Shown piece by piece: positions 35,601 to 46,830 of a stretch of 64,000 bases of DNA (position 1 is its first letter; each line of letters begins with the position of its first letter). The notes beneath the pieces are model-generated. The model did no database searches. It was not told where the DNA came from and was given only the letters and a program-made list of their open reading frames with translations. The stretch lies in the NCBI GenBank assembly GCA_963693305.1, contig OY855904.1, positions 44,810,315 to 44,874,314 of the forward strand, read 5' to 3'. This stretch comes from Meandrina meandrites (taxonomy: Eukaryota > Cnidaria > Anthozoa > Scleractinia > Meandrinidae). The translations under genes were made by a program, and so were the position numbers.

Positions 35601-38146
35601 ACATCATGACAGACAGAAACGGTTCCAGACTGTAAAAAGCCTACGTGATGTGTTGATAGAAGTAAAGGGAGACATGTTATATCACAGGTCAAAGTTCTCA
35701 AACTACAATTAAGTGAGTTTTGCTGTTCTTTTTGGAACTGCTTAAGGAGTACAATATCCATTTATATTATATTATCTCACAGCACTAATATAACAGTAGT
35801 GTTCAAGCAATCTTAGCATTTCAATCATCAGTCAATTCCATCGCCAAGGCTCGGCTATAAATTTTGCTCGTGCTCTTCAAAGGTATCAATTGATTGATAA
35901 ACTAAAAAGTGAACTGTGATAGCCAAACGTGAATGTTCGAATGACATTTCCACTGTCTCATTCCCATCATGTCTTTTTCAATGCAGGTAAATAATTTTGA
36001 TTGTCACATTGGATAAAGATTCTTTAAACTGAAAGAAAAAGTTTTATTTAGTGGCATTATTCTCATAGTTTGCCGCAGTTCATTCTATTTCGGCAGGGGT
36101 TTTAGCACATCTGGAGGAATACCTACCTTGATGAACTTGTAAAATATCCCTAAGCCGGGTCCTTAAGCATACGGGAAAACAGCACAACGACATTCCATAA
36201 ATTTAATCTTTTTTTTTTTTGTTGTTTTTCGTGAGGCGCTGCTGTGTTGTATGGCAAGTCCCTTTACTGTGAACATGCCACAACTCAGTAATATAGTCTA
36301 ATATCGGCGAACGGTCATGGTCTGTTGAAATCAAGACTGGCCTTTCTTTATGCGTTCTTCTTATGCAATATACGTAAGTTATCTGCGTATATTTTTTTAT
36401 CCAGGTGATTCAGAAAGACATGAGGATGACCTATTTTATGGATGGCAGCATCAACGGTAACAACTTTACTATTGAAGGCGAAGGCACTGGCAAACCATAC
36501 GAGTAAGTGCGAGATTGATCAAAGATACAAGTCATGTATAATGATGCCACGTCGCTTTAATCACAGTCCAGGTATGATAGTACGCTTCGTTTCTTGATTT
36601 TCAGGGGACATCAGAAAATAAGACTGCGTGTGACCAAAGGCGATCCCCTGCCTTTCGCGTTCGACATAATATCAGCAACGTTCTGTTATGGTAACAGAGC
36701 TTTTACAAATTATCCAAAGGAGCTAACCGACTATTTCAAACAAGCATTTCCTGAAGGCTTGTCTTGGGAAAGGTCGATTACATGCGAAGATGGGGCCAGT
36801 GCTGCAGTCACTGCGGACTTAAGGTAGAATTAAAGTTGTCTTCGTCGCTTTGCAATGCATATAACGTAAGTTTACCTGAGACTTTAAGAATATATTCAAT
36901 GTAAAAACACTGGCAAAAACAAAAACAACAAAAAACAAACAAACAAAAAACAGGGAGTTAAATGAACGCATAACTATCAATATCAAATATAACTAAACAA
37001 GTAAGAATGTATCAGTGCTATATGGGAGTGTTTGTAGACCAATATTATTTCTGGCGAATAGCATACATAATTTACAGTACAAAGTGGGTAGAATTTATTT
37101 CTGCCACACGTGCTACTTTAAACAAAATTTCACATCAGGTCAACAGCTTTACTTTCGAACATCGTTCAGCCTTACGTTTCAACATCCATCGTTCGGCATC
37201 GTCTTTCACAGTTTGTCGACATGACAAGGATCTAAATACACCAATCATACCAATTACATGCCGGTGTCTCACGTCACTTCTTTGAAAATGAGCCAATAGT
37301 TTATAAGCTGATGGCTTGCGGGCTGTGATTGGTGGATTTCGCTAATTGTTTGCTCATTTGTCAAACGATAGCCACTATGCACGTAACACTGAAAGCGCGT
37401 GCAATATGGTCATGATTCCTTCTAACATCGTTTCTATCCCACATGTTCCCTCTGCCTGTTTCCACTCATACATTTCCTTTGTTTTGACAGCCTTAACGGG
37501 AACTGCATCGTGCACAAATCCACATTTATTGGCGTTAACTTTCCCGCAAACGGACCTGTGATGCAAAAGAAGACGCTAGACTGGGAGCGATCAACCGAGA
37601 AAATACTTGTCCACGATGGAGTACTAAAGGGCTTTGTTACCATGTTCCTTGTGGTGGACGGAGGCGGCAGTTACAGATGCGAATACCAAACTACCTACAA
37701 GTATGTCGGCATAGTAGGCACAACAATTAGTCGGTTCTGTTAAGTTAGGTTTTTTGGGCGATAATAAAATAATTCATAACAATTAGAACAAGCTATAATG
37801 TTTGTAAACCGCCAAAAAATGAGGCAGTGTTAAAGTTACACTTTCGTTCTATACTGAATAAATTCATTATTGCTTTCCTTTTTCAATTCCCTTTTCGACT
37901 ATCTTTAGCAACAAGAAAAAATGAAAGAGCCATTGAGTTTTATTTCTACTTCGGAAATCGCAATTCGAGCTTATTGAATGGTTGCCATCATATTTTCTCT
38001 CTAGAGCCAAGAAGGATGTGAACATGCCAAAGAGCCATTATATCCAGCATCGCCTGGTCTCGTACGACATTAAGAAGGATACCAATGGCAACACTATTGA
38101 GCTGCAAGAAGATGCAGTTGCTGTCGATGTCGCAGAGCAATTTTAG
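32660..38146 (+). CDS. GFP-like fluorescent protein, right copy (5 exons)
   Basis: Plus-strand twin of the left gene. Exons: 32660-32677 (MALSKQ), 36405-36502, 36605-36823, 37491-37700, 38005-38146. Splice phases are 0, 2, 2, 2, with GT/AG at every intron. The joined frame is 228 codons plus TAG, the usual length of the family. It keeps Cys66-Tyr67-Gly68, Arg95, Ser146, His197 and Glu214, which pair position by position with DsRed. Differences from the left copy include Asp52, Ala71, Lys77, Arg145 and Gly171. The C-terminus reads [12 protein letters not shown]: relative to the left copy about 34 nt are missing and the old stop is bypassed. The 3.7-kb intron 1 contains a SINE, a transposon insertion and a second possible first exon at 35969. 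Confidence 0.95.
33575..33733 (+). repeat. tRNA-derived SINE (right arm copy)
   Basis: Same SINE as 26812-26975, in the mirrored position, so it was present before the arms duplicated. It has tRNA-like A and B box regions (GCGGTGGCCTACAGCTGGTC; GGTCCAGGCTTAAGTGC). Confidence 0.7.
33967..35449. mobile_element. 1.48-kb non-autonomous insertion, 6-bp TSD, AGT…ACT ends
   Basis: Present only in the right arm. The empty site in the left arm has one ATTTTT; here ATTTTT flanks both sides (33961-33966 and 35450-35455). AGTCTAATGCG at the left end is inverted 19 nt inside the right end (CGCATTAGACT), which closes with the palindrome GTACCCACTGGGTAC. Six-bp duplications and AG…CT ends are Polinton-like, but no Polinton gene is inside. 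Interior has T-rich and poly-C runs (35135-35158) and no credible ORF. Confidence 0.8.
35855..35861 (+). promoter_or_regulatory. TATA box of proximal fluorescent-protein promoter
   Basis: TATAAAT lies 108 nt before the ATG at 35969, so a transcript starting about 30 nt downstream would have a short 5' UTR of roughly 80 nt. Conserved in the left arm. Confidence 0.6.
35969..35986 (+). CDS. alternative first exon of right fluorescent-protein gene
   Basis: ATG plus five codons (MSFSMQ) end at a GTAAAT donor. Length (18 nt) and phase (0) equal those of the MALSKQ exon, and exon 2 begins only 418 nt downstream. Splicing it to exon 2 gives the same 228-residue protein with a different first hexapeptide. 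The equivalent ~90 nt are absent from the left arm. Use by the cell is inferred, not shown. Confidence 0.7.
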
Positions 38147-38307
38147 ATTACCATCAAGGAACACAAATTAGGTTAGAAATTAGAGAAAAAAAATAGAGAA
38201 AATTGAGCCTTTTCAGTCAAGTGAGATTTAAATGCCTATAGTTTTCCGATATACCGGCCAGTACTGCTTTGATGTATCAGAAATGAATGTTCAGACGTTG
38301 AAATGAC

Positions 38308-38313
38308 ATTAAA
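38308..38313 (+). promoter_or_regulatory. candidate poly(A) signal, right gene
   Basis: ATTAAA about 160 nt after the stop codon, conserved with the left gene. Confidence 0.45.
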
Positions 38314-38696
38314 AGAAATACAACGCAGTTGTAATTGCGAATTTATTTGATCTTGTAGTTTTCTAGAAATTATATTTCCTCGCAGTCAGAGAAATACATT
38401 GCAGCACAGTTTTCACGTTTGATCGCACTTCCCCTCCAAGTCGAATTTGTTAATGGAAGTAATACTAGGAGTGATAGAAGTCGACCATCCTGATGAAGAT
38501 CGTCAGCAGTCCTGTAGCCCCTAGGCAAAGTGAAGCATAAATGACATTTACAGATAAAATATTTGCTTAGTTGAAATGAAACAAGAAAACAAGAAGACTC
38601 AAAACATTCGGAGCAAATTACTCTTAGCTCCCTCTTTGTCTATTTCACATTCGCAAATACATGGGTCGTATTTGTAGCTATTTTTATTACCTTTTT

Positions 38697-39350
38697 AAGA
38701 GATGACTCCATCGGTTAATGTTGGAAAGCGGAAAAGCTTTTGAATTTTGGAATTTTTGGTGTTACGATGTTACGATGTGATGATTACTCCCTGAATTGAA
38801 CCGAAGAGCAATGGGAACTAGGTGCATTGTTTGTATTCTTTATGAGGTCCGCCATCTGGTCCGCCAAATAGGTTTTTACGGCCGAATCTCAAATTTTACA
38901 ACTTTCATCGCTTAATGTCGTCGTGTTGTCTGCTGGCTGTTGCGATCGACAAATCTGTAGAACCGAATAGGACTGGGAAAAGAAATCAAGTCAACTCAAC
39001 AAGAACTCAAAGTAGAATACCCTGGGCAGTTAGAAAGGACTAATTTAAAGTATAAACGAAAGAGGCAAAATATATTTGTTGCGTTCTCTAAGATTTAGTA
39101 AACAGAAATCTTCCCATTCTTTTAAAACAAAAGGTGTAAGCAACTTCAAGACAGCGTTTGACCTTGCATCGTATACGGTATATCGGATGTCACGCCAAGA
39201 TAACGCAACTTTTGTTGAACAATCGCTCATCGCTCAGCACAGAAGTTGTCAGCTACTTTTATTTACCTTAATTTTTTGACAAATGTCCTGAAAATTATTA
39301 AAGACCCCTTGTGAAACGTCGTCGCTTCTGCATGCATTGCGTGCCGTTTA
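38697..39350. mobile_element. second copy of the AAGCGATGACGTC-family insertion
   Basis: Homologous to 6723-7629 with internal deletions. It marks the outer boundary of the right palindrome arm. Confidence 0.65.
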
Positions 39351-40087
39351 TCAATATCGTCTCAATACCACTGTGTTAAAAGATTTCTTTAAGAGGCGGG
39401 CAACAAAAAATATGCAAACATGACATATGCTTTCAGAGCAAAAATGAGCAAAGTCGTGCAAATGTAGAAAATTGCTCCACATTTGCTACCCCACTGTTTG
39501 TGGTACAAATGTATACTTTCGCCACACATTTACTATTCGTGAAAATACTTTACAAATGTGTTTTTTACATAACATTTGCCTGTTTAGCAAACAGGAAGTA
39601 AAAGCGGCCATTACCGCCTTTGCACCCGTAGCAAACACCGTGCTAAACACGAAATTCGCTATGAAGCAAACTTGGTCAAAGTTAGGCAAATTCGGTCTTT
39701 ACACCATCTTTGCTACAGATTTGCTACCCGCGAAAATCATTTTTTCGTCCAGTGTTACAACACAATAAAGCGAAGTATTATGGTGGAAAACCTGATAAAC
39801 CTCCTTCTTATTGCCCCTCGCAAGGAGCATACGTCTCGATCTAGACACTCCTGGATAGGGGCGAAAAGATTAAGATCGACACGTGCGAGTCTTGTTTATT
39901 TCTGGCGAGATTTTCTTGGATTTGGCTGTCCGCTATATTTATTATATGACGTTGACCCGCGGGCGAGCGGCAACCTCCTCTCATGGAAAACGAGATGTTT
40001 CTCGGAAAGTATTTTGGAAGTTAAAGTAATACTGGATGAGATGTACGAAACTATTCCGCAGGCAAAATTATTTTTTTAGTTTGATGG
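39351..40087. other. no gene recognised
   Basis: Contains repeated ATTTGCTAC/ACATTTGC-like words and moderately long open frames on both strands (39472-39768, 39672-40079) without a recognisable protein. Confidence 0.35.
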
Positions 40088-40091
40088 TTAA

Positions 40092-40609
40092 CCCTATCCA
40101 GACCGGGGGGTGGGGGGGAGGTGCGGAAAGTGCCCGCGTTGACTTTGAACGTTTATAACTTTTTCAAGACTCAACCAAACGCTGTCAAACTCTATCAATT
40201 TTTCTAAAATTTATCGGGAATAAATTGGTAGGATAGGTTGTTGTGTCTGGAACTTGACGTTACCATGGCAACGTCATTTTTGTCTTTTCATTAATAAAAA
40301 TAACTTGAATTCAGCTATTTTCACCTATTTTAGGTTTCTTTGCACTGTTTTATAGATTTTGAGTATTTTCAGTAATTTTGGGCGGTTTTCTGATGTTTTG
40401 GAAAATGTTGAAATCCAAGATGGCGGATCCAAGATGGCGGCTGTTTTGACATCATGATGTAATTGTCACGTGATGTGACGTCATCACCGCACGTGACGTA
40501 TCTAAAAAGATAGATTTTTGGACATACTATATATCCTGTAAGTTTTATTGCGATTGCTTAAATATTCTGGAAGTCTGAAAAGATCCAAAAAAGCCCGGTA
40601 TGAATAGGG
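40092..40609. mobile_element. piggyBac-like MITE with TTAA target duplication
   Basis: TTAA at 40088-40091 and 40610-40613. Ends CCCTATCCAGACCGGG and, inverted, CCCTATTCATACCGGG (14 of 16 alike). TTAA duplication with CCC-starting ends is the piggyBac hallmark. Interior has several CACGTGACGT/TGACGTCA words and no ORF. Partial copy at 20930-21093. Confidence 0.85.
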
Positions 40610-40613
40610 TTAA

Positions 40614-41289
40614 TAAGGCTCGAGAAAAACGTCGCGTTGTTGTTTTTGTTTCGTCTCTTTAGAAACGAAACGGTATTGTTTTGGATTCGATGTGAACTAT
40701 TTTACACAGCAGGCAAACAACCTCGTAAAAACATGTTCTTCAAATATCGGAAATATTATAATCTTCAGCAACACCAAAAATTATTGAAATATTTGACGGC
40801 TACAATGCTTTTAAGTTCGACTAAAGCGATTTATAATACATCAAATATTTTGCGCGCGCGCGATTGGTCTAAACACGTCACGTGATGTAGCCAAAACTGG
40901 GTGATATCAGATGATATTCCCCAAGTGATATTCCCCAGTTTTGGAACTCTGCGATTTACGGGTCGCCCACTACCTCTCGGAACGAGTTACTTCATTGGTT
41001 CCAAAAACAATAGATAACAGGTCATAACAATGTCCCTAGCCCTGAATAACAATGGAGGTAGTGTTTACAGCGGGCGAATGAAAATAGAGGTTCCAGAGAG
41101 GTAGTGTCTTACTGCGATTTACTTTCGCACGTTTAACTTTTATCCCTGGCTAATTGCTAAAATGAATAAAACTGAACACTTGGAGCAGACTAATAATATT
41201 TTGAGCGCTGACAAATTTACTTTGACGTTTAAAAGCTTTGAGAAAAGGTCTCCCAAAATGCGGCCTCGCAGGCTAAAATATTTGAAGGA
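40614..41289. other. stretch with small inverted repeats
   Basis: AAAACTGGGTGATATC near 40893 faces GATATTCCCCAGTTTT near 40930, and the ACCTCTC(G/T)GAAC motif is inverted between 40972 and 41097. Possibly a small foldback; no gene. Confidence 0.45.
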
Positions 41290-41485
41290 TAATAAACGCA
41301 ATAGCATCCATTTGGCTTCAAAAATATGCACGGATATTTGTCCTTGGACATTATCTGTTCCTCGAAGCTCACAGTTTTCCTCGAGCTTCGCTCTCGGAAA
41401 ACTGTTCGCTTCTCGGAACAAATAATGTCCGCGGACAAATATCCGTGCATATTTTCGCGCCAAATGGAGGCTATTGTTTATGTAT
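41290..41485. mobile_element. foldback, ~90-bp arms
   Basis: Left arm CATCCATTTGGC…ATGCACGGATATTTGTCC is inverted on the right (GGACAAATATCCGTGCAT…GCCAAATGGAGG). Short loop around CTCGAGCTTCGCTCTC. Overlapping frames on both strands mirror each other and are artefacts. Confidence 0.85.
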
Positions 41486-41549
41486 TGGCGAAAAATATAA
41501 AGCGAGCTCTTTCCGTGTTTACAGTCCAACGCCTCCAACCATAGCCACC

Positions 41550-43370
41550 CGACAAAGTTTTTGACATCTTTTTGACAAGTTTTTGATTACTTTGATGAGT
41601 TGTGCGGCTTCCGGTTGCTTTAAACTACCAATCAGATGCCTTGAAAAATGGAAGGCGGGGTAACAACCGCTGCATGATTCGTCTTCAAACGTCAGAGTTT
41701 GAAAGGCTTTCAAGCAACGTTTCGCACGAGCGATTATGCCAAGTTCCACTGGCGATAAATAAATTTTATGCCAAAAAAAATTTAATCAAACTTAACTTTT
41801 CGTAAAAGCACAACTTTAAAGCAAGGGACGGCAAACGAAAATGCTGCTAATGTAGGATCCAGCAAGGGCCGATCAGCGTGAAAATGATAAATGACAAACA
41901 ATACTGCAAGGCTGATCGTACTACATAAGCAGTAAACTTTGTGAGACACCAACACGACTAGAACCGATATAGTGGGATTGCAACCGTGGACAGCTGTTTC
42001 GTTCTTTTTGGAACTCGTCAGCACGGTGTAGCAAATCTAAATAACGCCAGCGAAAGAGCCAACGCAAATAGATTGCCCAATGTACACTATATCAAGTTCC
42101 GTACTTTGAACTCACTTGTCCCCCGAATCACGCACTGCCACATCACGTGTTTCGGGGGACAAGAAGACCAAAGTGTCACGATGATGTCTCACAAAGCGAA
42201 TTGTCCTAAATGTGGATGGCACGGCCATTCCGAACATTTAAGCGCATGGACACAACCATGCTGAATAAAAACGCAGCATATCGGATCTAAAAAGATCTAC
42301 GGTCCAAAAAATACGTAAAAGCACAACTTTAAAGCAAGGGACCGCAAACGAAAATGCTGCTAATGTAGGATCCAGCAAGGGATCTGATCAGCGTGAAAAT
42401 GATAAAAGTACGGAACTTGATATAGTGTACATTGGGCAATCTATTTGCGTACGATCAGCCTTGCAGTATTGTTTGGGACAAGTGAGTTCAAAGTACGGAA
42501 CTTGATATAGTGTACATTGGGCAATCTATTTGCGTTGGCTCTTTCGCTGGCGTTATTTAGATTTGCTACACCGTGCTGACGAGTTCCAAAAAGAACGAAA
42601 CAGCTGTCCACGGTTGCAATCCCACTATATCGGTTCTAGTCGTGTTGGTGTCTCACAAAGTTTACTTTTTATGTAGTACGATCAGCCTTGCAGTATTGTT
42701 TGTCATTTATCATTTTCACGCTGATCGGCCCTTGCTGGATCCTACATTAGCAGCATTTTCGTTTGCGGTCCCTTGCTTTAAAGTTGTGCTTTTACGTATT
42801 TTTTGGACCGTAGATCTTTTTAGATCCGATATGCTGCGTTTTTATTCAGCATGGTTGTGTCCATGCGCTTAAATGTTCGGAATGGCCGTGCCATCCACAT
42901 TTAGGACAATTCGCTTTGTGAGATATCATCGTGACACTTTGGTCTTCTTGTCCCCCGAAACACGTGATGTGGCAGTGCGTGATTCGGGGGACAAGTGAGT
43001 TCAAAGTACGGAACTTGATATAGTGTATATTGGGCAATCTATTTGCGTTGGCTCTTTCGCTGGCGTTATTTAGATTTGCTACACCGTGCTGACGAGTTCC
43101 AAAAAGAACGAAACAGCTGTCCACGGTTGCAATCCCACTATATCGGTTCTAGTCGTGTTGGTGTCTCACAAAGTTTACTTTTTATGTAGTACGATCAGCC
43201 TTGCAGTATTGTTTGTCATTTAACTTTTCGTACAGGAAATGTCTTCTGGGTTTGTAAAACCGGTTGAAACTGAACGTTTCACAGATCGTTCGTATGAACC
43301 ATTGTGAAGCCGGAAGCCATCAAAGTAATCAAACCTTGTCAAAAAGATGTCAAAAACTCTTTCTTGTTAA
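41550..43370. mobile_element. composite palindromic element (~1.8 kb)
   Basis: Outer ends TTTTTGACATCTTTTTGACA (41557) and its inverse (43335 region). Inside, a ~470-bp block at 41800-42310 recurs inverted at 42780-43225, with further part copies in between (42310-42470 and 42480-42780). The block contains a 92-codon frame with CPKCGWHGH found on plus at 41986-42264 and on minus at 43124-42846. That may be chance or relic coding. No transposase seen. Confidence 0.8.
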
Positions 43371-43385
43371 TAAAACTTTGCTTTG

Positions 43386-43413
43386 CCCCCCCCCCCCCCC
43401 CCCCCCGCCCCCC
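43386..43413. repeat. poly-C tract
   Basis: Nearly uninterrupted C run with one G. Confidence 0.9.
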
Positions 43414-43439
43414 TGAAAGTGTAGACATCTGACGGCACA

Positions 43440-45712
43440 AGGAATTTTTAATTACCTTTAATGAAAGCACCAAAGAATTCGCTTTCGCTTATCGTGTTGG
43501 CATATCGCATAGCCTACGAACGCAGACGTGTTTCCGCCAGTCGCTTTAATTATATGAGGGATTAGAGTCCTTTAGGAGGAACGTAGGAATAACCTTAGAC
43601 AAGACAAAGTTTGCTAGATTGACCGATGAGTCAGGGCAAAATTATGCTCTTCTTCCCTCGAAATGTTGACAGACTCAGGAAGATCCGCGGAAGTTGCATC
43701 GTCATCATCACCGGCTACACCTTCTATTCGAACCTACACGATTTCAATGGACAAAAGATAGTGAATTAACTAAAGGAAAGGGTATCCTAGTTTTTATACA
43801 CTCGGGAATTAAGCATGAATATACCTGTAGAGAATATGCATGTCGTCTTGCTGAAGAAGTTTCTTCGCGAAAACAATGTGAGCTTGAAAGGATTAACAGT
43901 CAAGGCGCAGCTCGTTGCAAAGTAAGTTCCCTTTTTGCCTATGTCTGAAACACTCGAATCATTTTGAAAAAACCGCTTCGAATCCTGGCCGTCTTTTATT
44001 TAGTTAAAGAAGTACGAAGGTTTATTTATTTTAGTCTTCGAAAAAAAGTGATACTGATCTCCTTAGAGAAAATGTGGAAATATTTCAGTTTTGTCCCCCA
44101 GAAAGAAACATGAGAAAAATATTCGATGGCCTTCTCCCTTTTACAGTCAATTCCATCGTGAAGTATGTCAGAACCTATAGTGGAAAAACATCAAACAGTC
44201 GCCCGACTACATGGTCATGAAGCCCTTTGAGCGTGGTGTCAACTTTAATTGAAGGGCATATTCATGTTTTGGCTGAGCATCACGTAGAAAGTGATTAGTT
44301 ATATCTGAGAGCGCTCTGCTATAGAAATCTGCGAACAAGTGAAAAATTTGAGCTTTTAGCACCTCGATTTAACGATCTGCGTCGCATTTGGTCGCGAAGT
44401 GAACGTCAATATTTCTGCATTAGATAGACGCATCAGTAGAATGCATTAAAATCATCTTTCGCTTCGGAGAGGTGCCTGACCAAGGAAATTTAGGGGGAAC
44501 GGCATCAACATTTCGCAAGTTCTGCGAAAATCTGACTCCTTGAAGTGCAGTGAGCAGGTTTTTGTTCGCTCGGCGATTTGGAAATGTTGCGAAACATCTC
44601 TCCGAATTCACATTTCCAGACAAATCTAGTGAAACTTAACCTTGCCACCTTCTTAGAAAACTACAAATGTAAAATGATATAAGACTGAATTTTTGGTTGA
44701 TTATATGAACAAAACATTTTACAGCGAGAAATCTTCATTTTGCTGATTGTCGAAATGACGTAGCCCCGGGCCAGGTATAAGCACAATATATAATGGCCCA
44801 TCACGCGGCCAAAAGTAATTTTGCACCAAACCGAATCTGCTTTAGTTCTAGCCTCGGTGAGTTTCAAGCAAAATTATTTTGTCGCGACTTTGAGAGGGTG
44901 GTTTTTACAAAAACTGCCTCTAAAATGAGTGGGGACATATAGCGGGAATATAGAGCGTCATTTATGTAGAATCTTACGTAATACTCGCCATCTCAAAGTT
45001 AAAAATACGCCTTTCCGAATTTAAAGCGATTAATTAGCATTTGACGTTCGACAGATAAATCGGGAATGGCATGTGGCGTTTGAGTTGTTAGCGAATGTTT
45101 GTAGTTCGTTCTGTCCTGCAGTTTTAATTCATAGTTGAAATGAATAAATCTGCCAGTAAACGATACTTCAATGTCATTTTAATTGGCCTGCAATTTATGC
45201 AATGAATTACGGAACTGACCAGAAGACCGAAAGGAAGTTAGGCGGTGTAAAGACAACTATTTCTGCCAGATACACTGGACAGGAAAGTTAGGTAATTTAA
45301 CTCATCTGACACCGGCTGCGCAAAACGCTCGCCGATAAAGAATTGTAAAAGTCACTTCTATAGGCGTTTGGTTTATTGTTTGGTTTGCTTCTGGTTGGGC
45401 TACGTCACCAGGCTTGGTGTTCTTTGAGTCGGTTGTTCAGTTCGAATTCTTAGCTAGACAGACAGATGACTTGTCCACTCTCGCTTCTAATCATGCAAAG
45501 AACGGAATATTGCGTGAGTGATAAATAAATACTACACTTTTATGATTCTGTACAAACGTAGCCTCTTATCATATTGGAGCCGTACTGAAGGTCATTTAGT
45601 AGATGCTATTTTTTATTATAGATCTTACTGTATTGCGATTTTTTCAGATCTTGTTATTGAACATAATTATAAAGAGTGTATATGCATACGTTAATATTCT
45701 ACAGCATAGTGT
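43440..45712 (+). repeat. segmental duplication copy A
   Basis: Nearly identical to 54325 onward (copy B), and its second half to 58530 onward (copy C). It ends where the foldback at 45731 was inserted. Confidence 0.93.
43694..44430 (+). pseudogene. SAP-like coding remnant, copy A
   Basis: Same coding region as copy B (54663-55380) but with ~110 nt deleted across the intron end and the start of the second exon. The acceptor region now reads TTTATTTTAGTCTTCGAAAA. The first exon part, the KSDTDLLRENVEIFQ part and the later PRFNDLRRIWSRSERQ part remain in place. Confidence 0.6.
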
Positions 45713-45730
45713 AGAACACAACACTATTTT

Positions 45731-46173
45731 TAAAGAATCTGACCCACCCACTTTGCATTGCGCGCCTGTCGTTGTTTATGAGCGCGGAGGCCCACAAAAA
45801 CTATCGTTTCACGATAACGCTTCTTTCAAAAACAGCGATCGTTCGAAGATAACAAACTGAAGAGAAGCTATAAGAAGCGATAAGACTTGTTTCTAGCATT
45901 CACATCGCGATACAAACAGATTTCTCACCTTTGTCAATCCGCCATTTTTGGGGCCCCCAAAAAAGCCAGTGATAGCGACCGAGAAGTAAAATCTGTTTCC
46001 ATCGCGATGTGAATGCTAGAAACCGGTCTTATCTCTTCTCTTCAGCTTGTTATATTCGAACGATCGCTGTTTTTGAAAGAAGTGTCATCATGTTACATTA
46101 GTTTTTGTGGTTCTCCGGGCTCGTAAACAACAACAGGGCGCGCAATGCGAAGTGGGTGGGCCAGACTCTTTAA
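45731..46173. mobile_element. large foldback, ~200-bp arms
   Basis: Left arm begins AAAGAATCTGACCCACCCAC, right arm inverted AAAGAGTCTGGCCCACCCAC. Complementarity extends about 200 bp, including TTTCTAGCATTCACATCGCG, around a ~60-nt loop. No coding. Confidence 0.9.
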
Positions 46174-46830
46174 TCTGTTTTGAAACTATTTTTGAAAACT
46201 ATTTTTGAACTATTTTTGGAAAACAGATTAAAAATAGGTGTTTAAATTATATTTTTAATATAGTTTTTTACTGTTTTGAATGGTGTTTTAAGCTATTTAA
46301 AACATTATTAAAACGTATTTTAAAATGGTGTTTTTAAGCTGTTTAAAACAGCATTAAAACATATTTTGAAACATTTTTAAAAATTCCACAGAAACAGATT
46401 GGAATTTAAAATATAGTTATTACAAACAGTATACAAACAGGTTAAAAATATATTTTAAATCCTCACACCTAAAAATAGGTGTTTAAATTATATTTTTAAT
46501 ATAGTTTTTGACTGTAAATTTAATGGTGTTTTAAGCTGTTTAAAACAGTATTAAAACATATTTTGAAATGGAGTTTTAAAGCTGTTTAAAACAGTATTAA
46601 AACATATTTTGAAACTTCTTTAAAATTCCAGACTGAAGCAGGTTGGAAACAGCATTAAAAATATATTTTAAATTCTCACACTATTTGTAAACTATTTTTT
46701 ATGCTACATGTATTTTAATTCTGTTTTTGGAACCAACAGTCTTAAAATTGTGCTTAAATCATATGTACATGTATATTTTGCTCGGTTTGATGCAGTGTTT
46801 TACATGTAATGTGCTTAAAACAATGTTAAA
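46174..46830. repeat. low-complexity TTTAAAACAGTATTAAAAC repeat
   Basis: Irregular tandem reiteration with TTTAAAACAGTATTAAAACA units; same vocabulary as 21770-22370. Confidence 0.65.

Larger units (their letters stand above)
31862..38695 (+). repeat. right arm of fluorescent-protein palindrome
   Basis: Inverted homolog of 23300-28565. It is longer because of the 1.48-kb insertion at 33967-35449. The outer end stops where the AAGAGATGACTCC element begins (38697). Confidence 0.92.

Noticed and set aside
41140..41544. Overlapping frames on both strands at the 41290 foldback
   Set aside because: Inverted-repeat arms generate mirror frames; no independent protein evidence.
44420..44867. Minus-strand 67- and 68-codon frames repeated at 55377-55824
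   Set aside because: Antisense shadows of the duplicated segment; the sense strand carries the recognisable relic.
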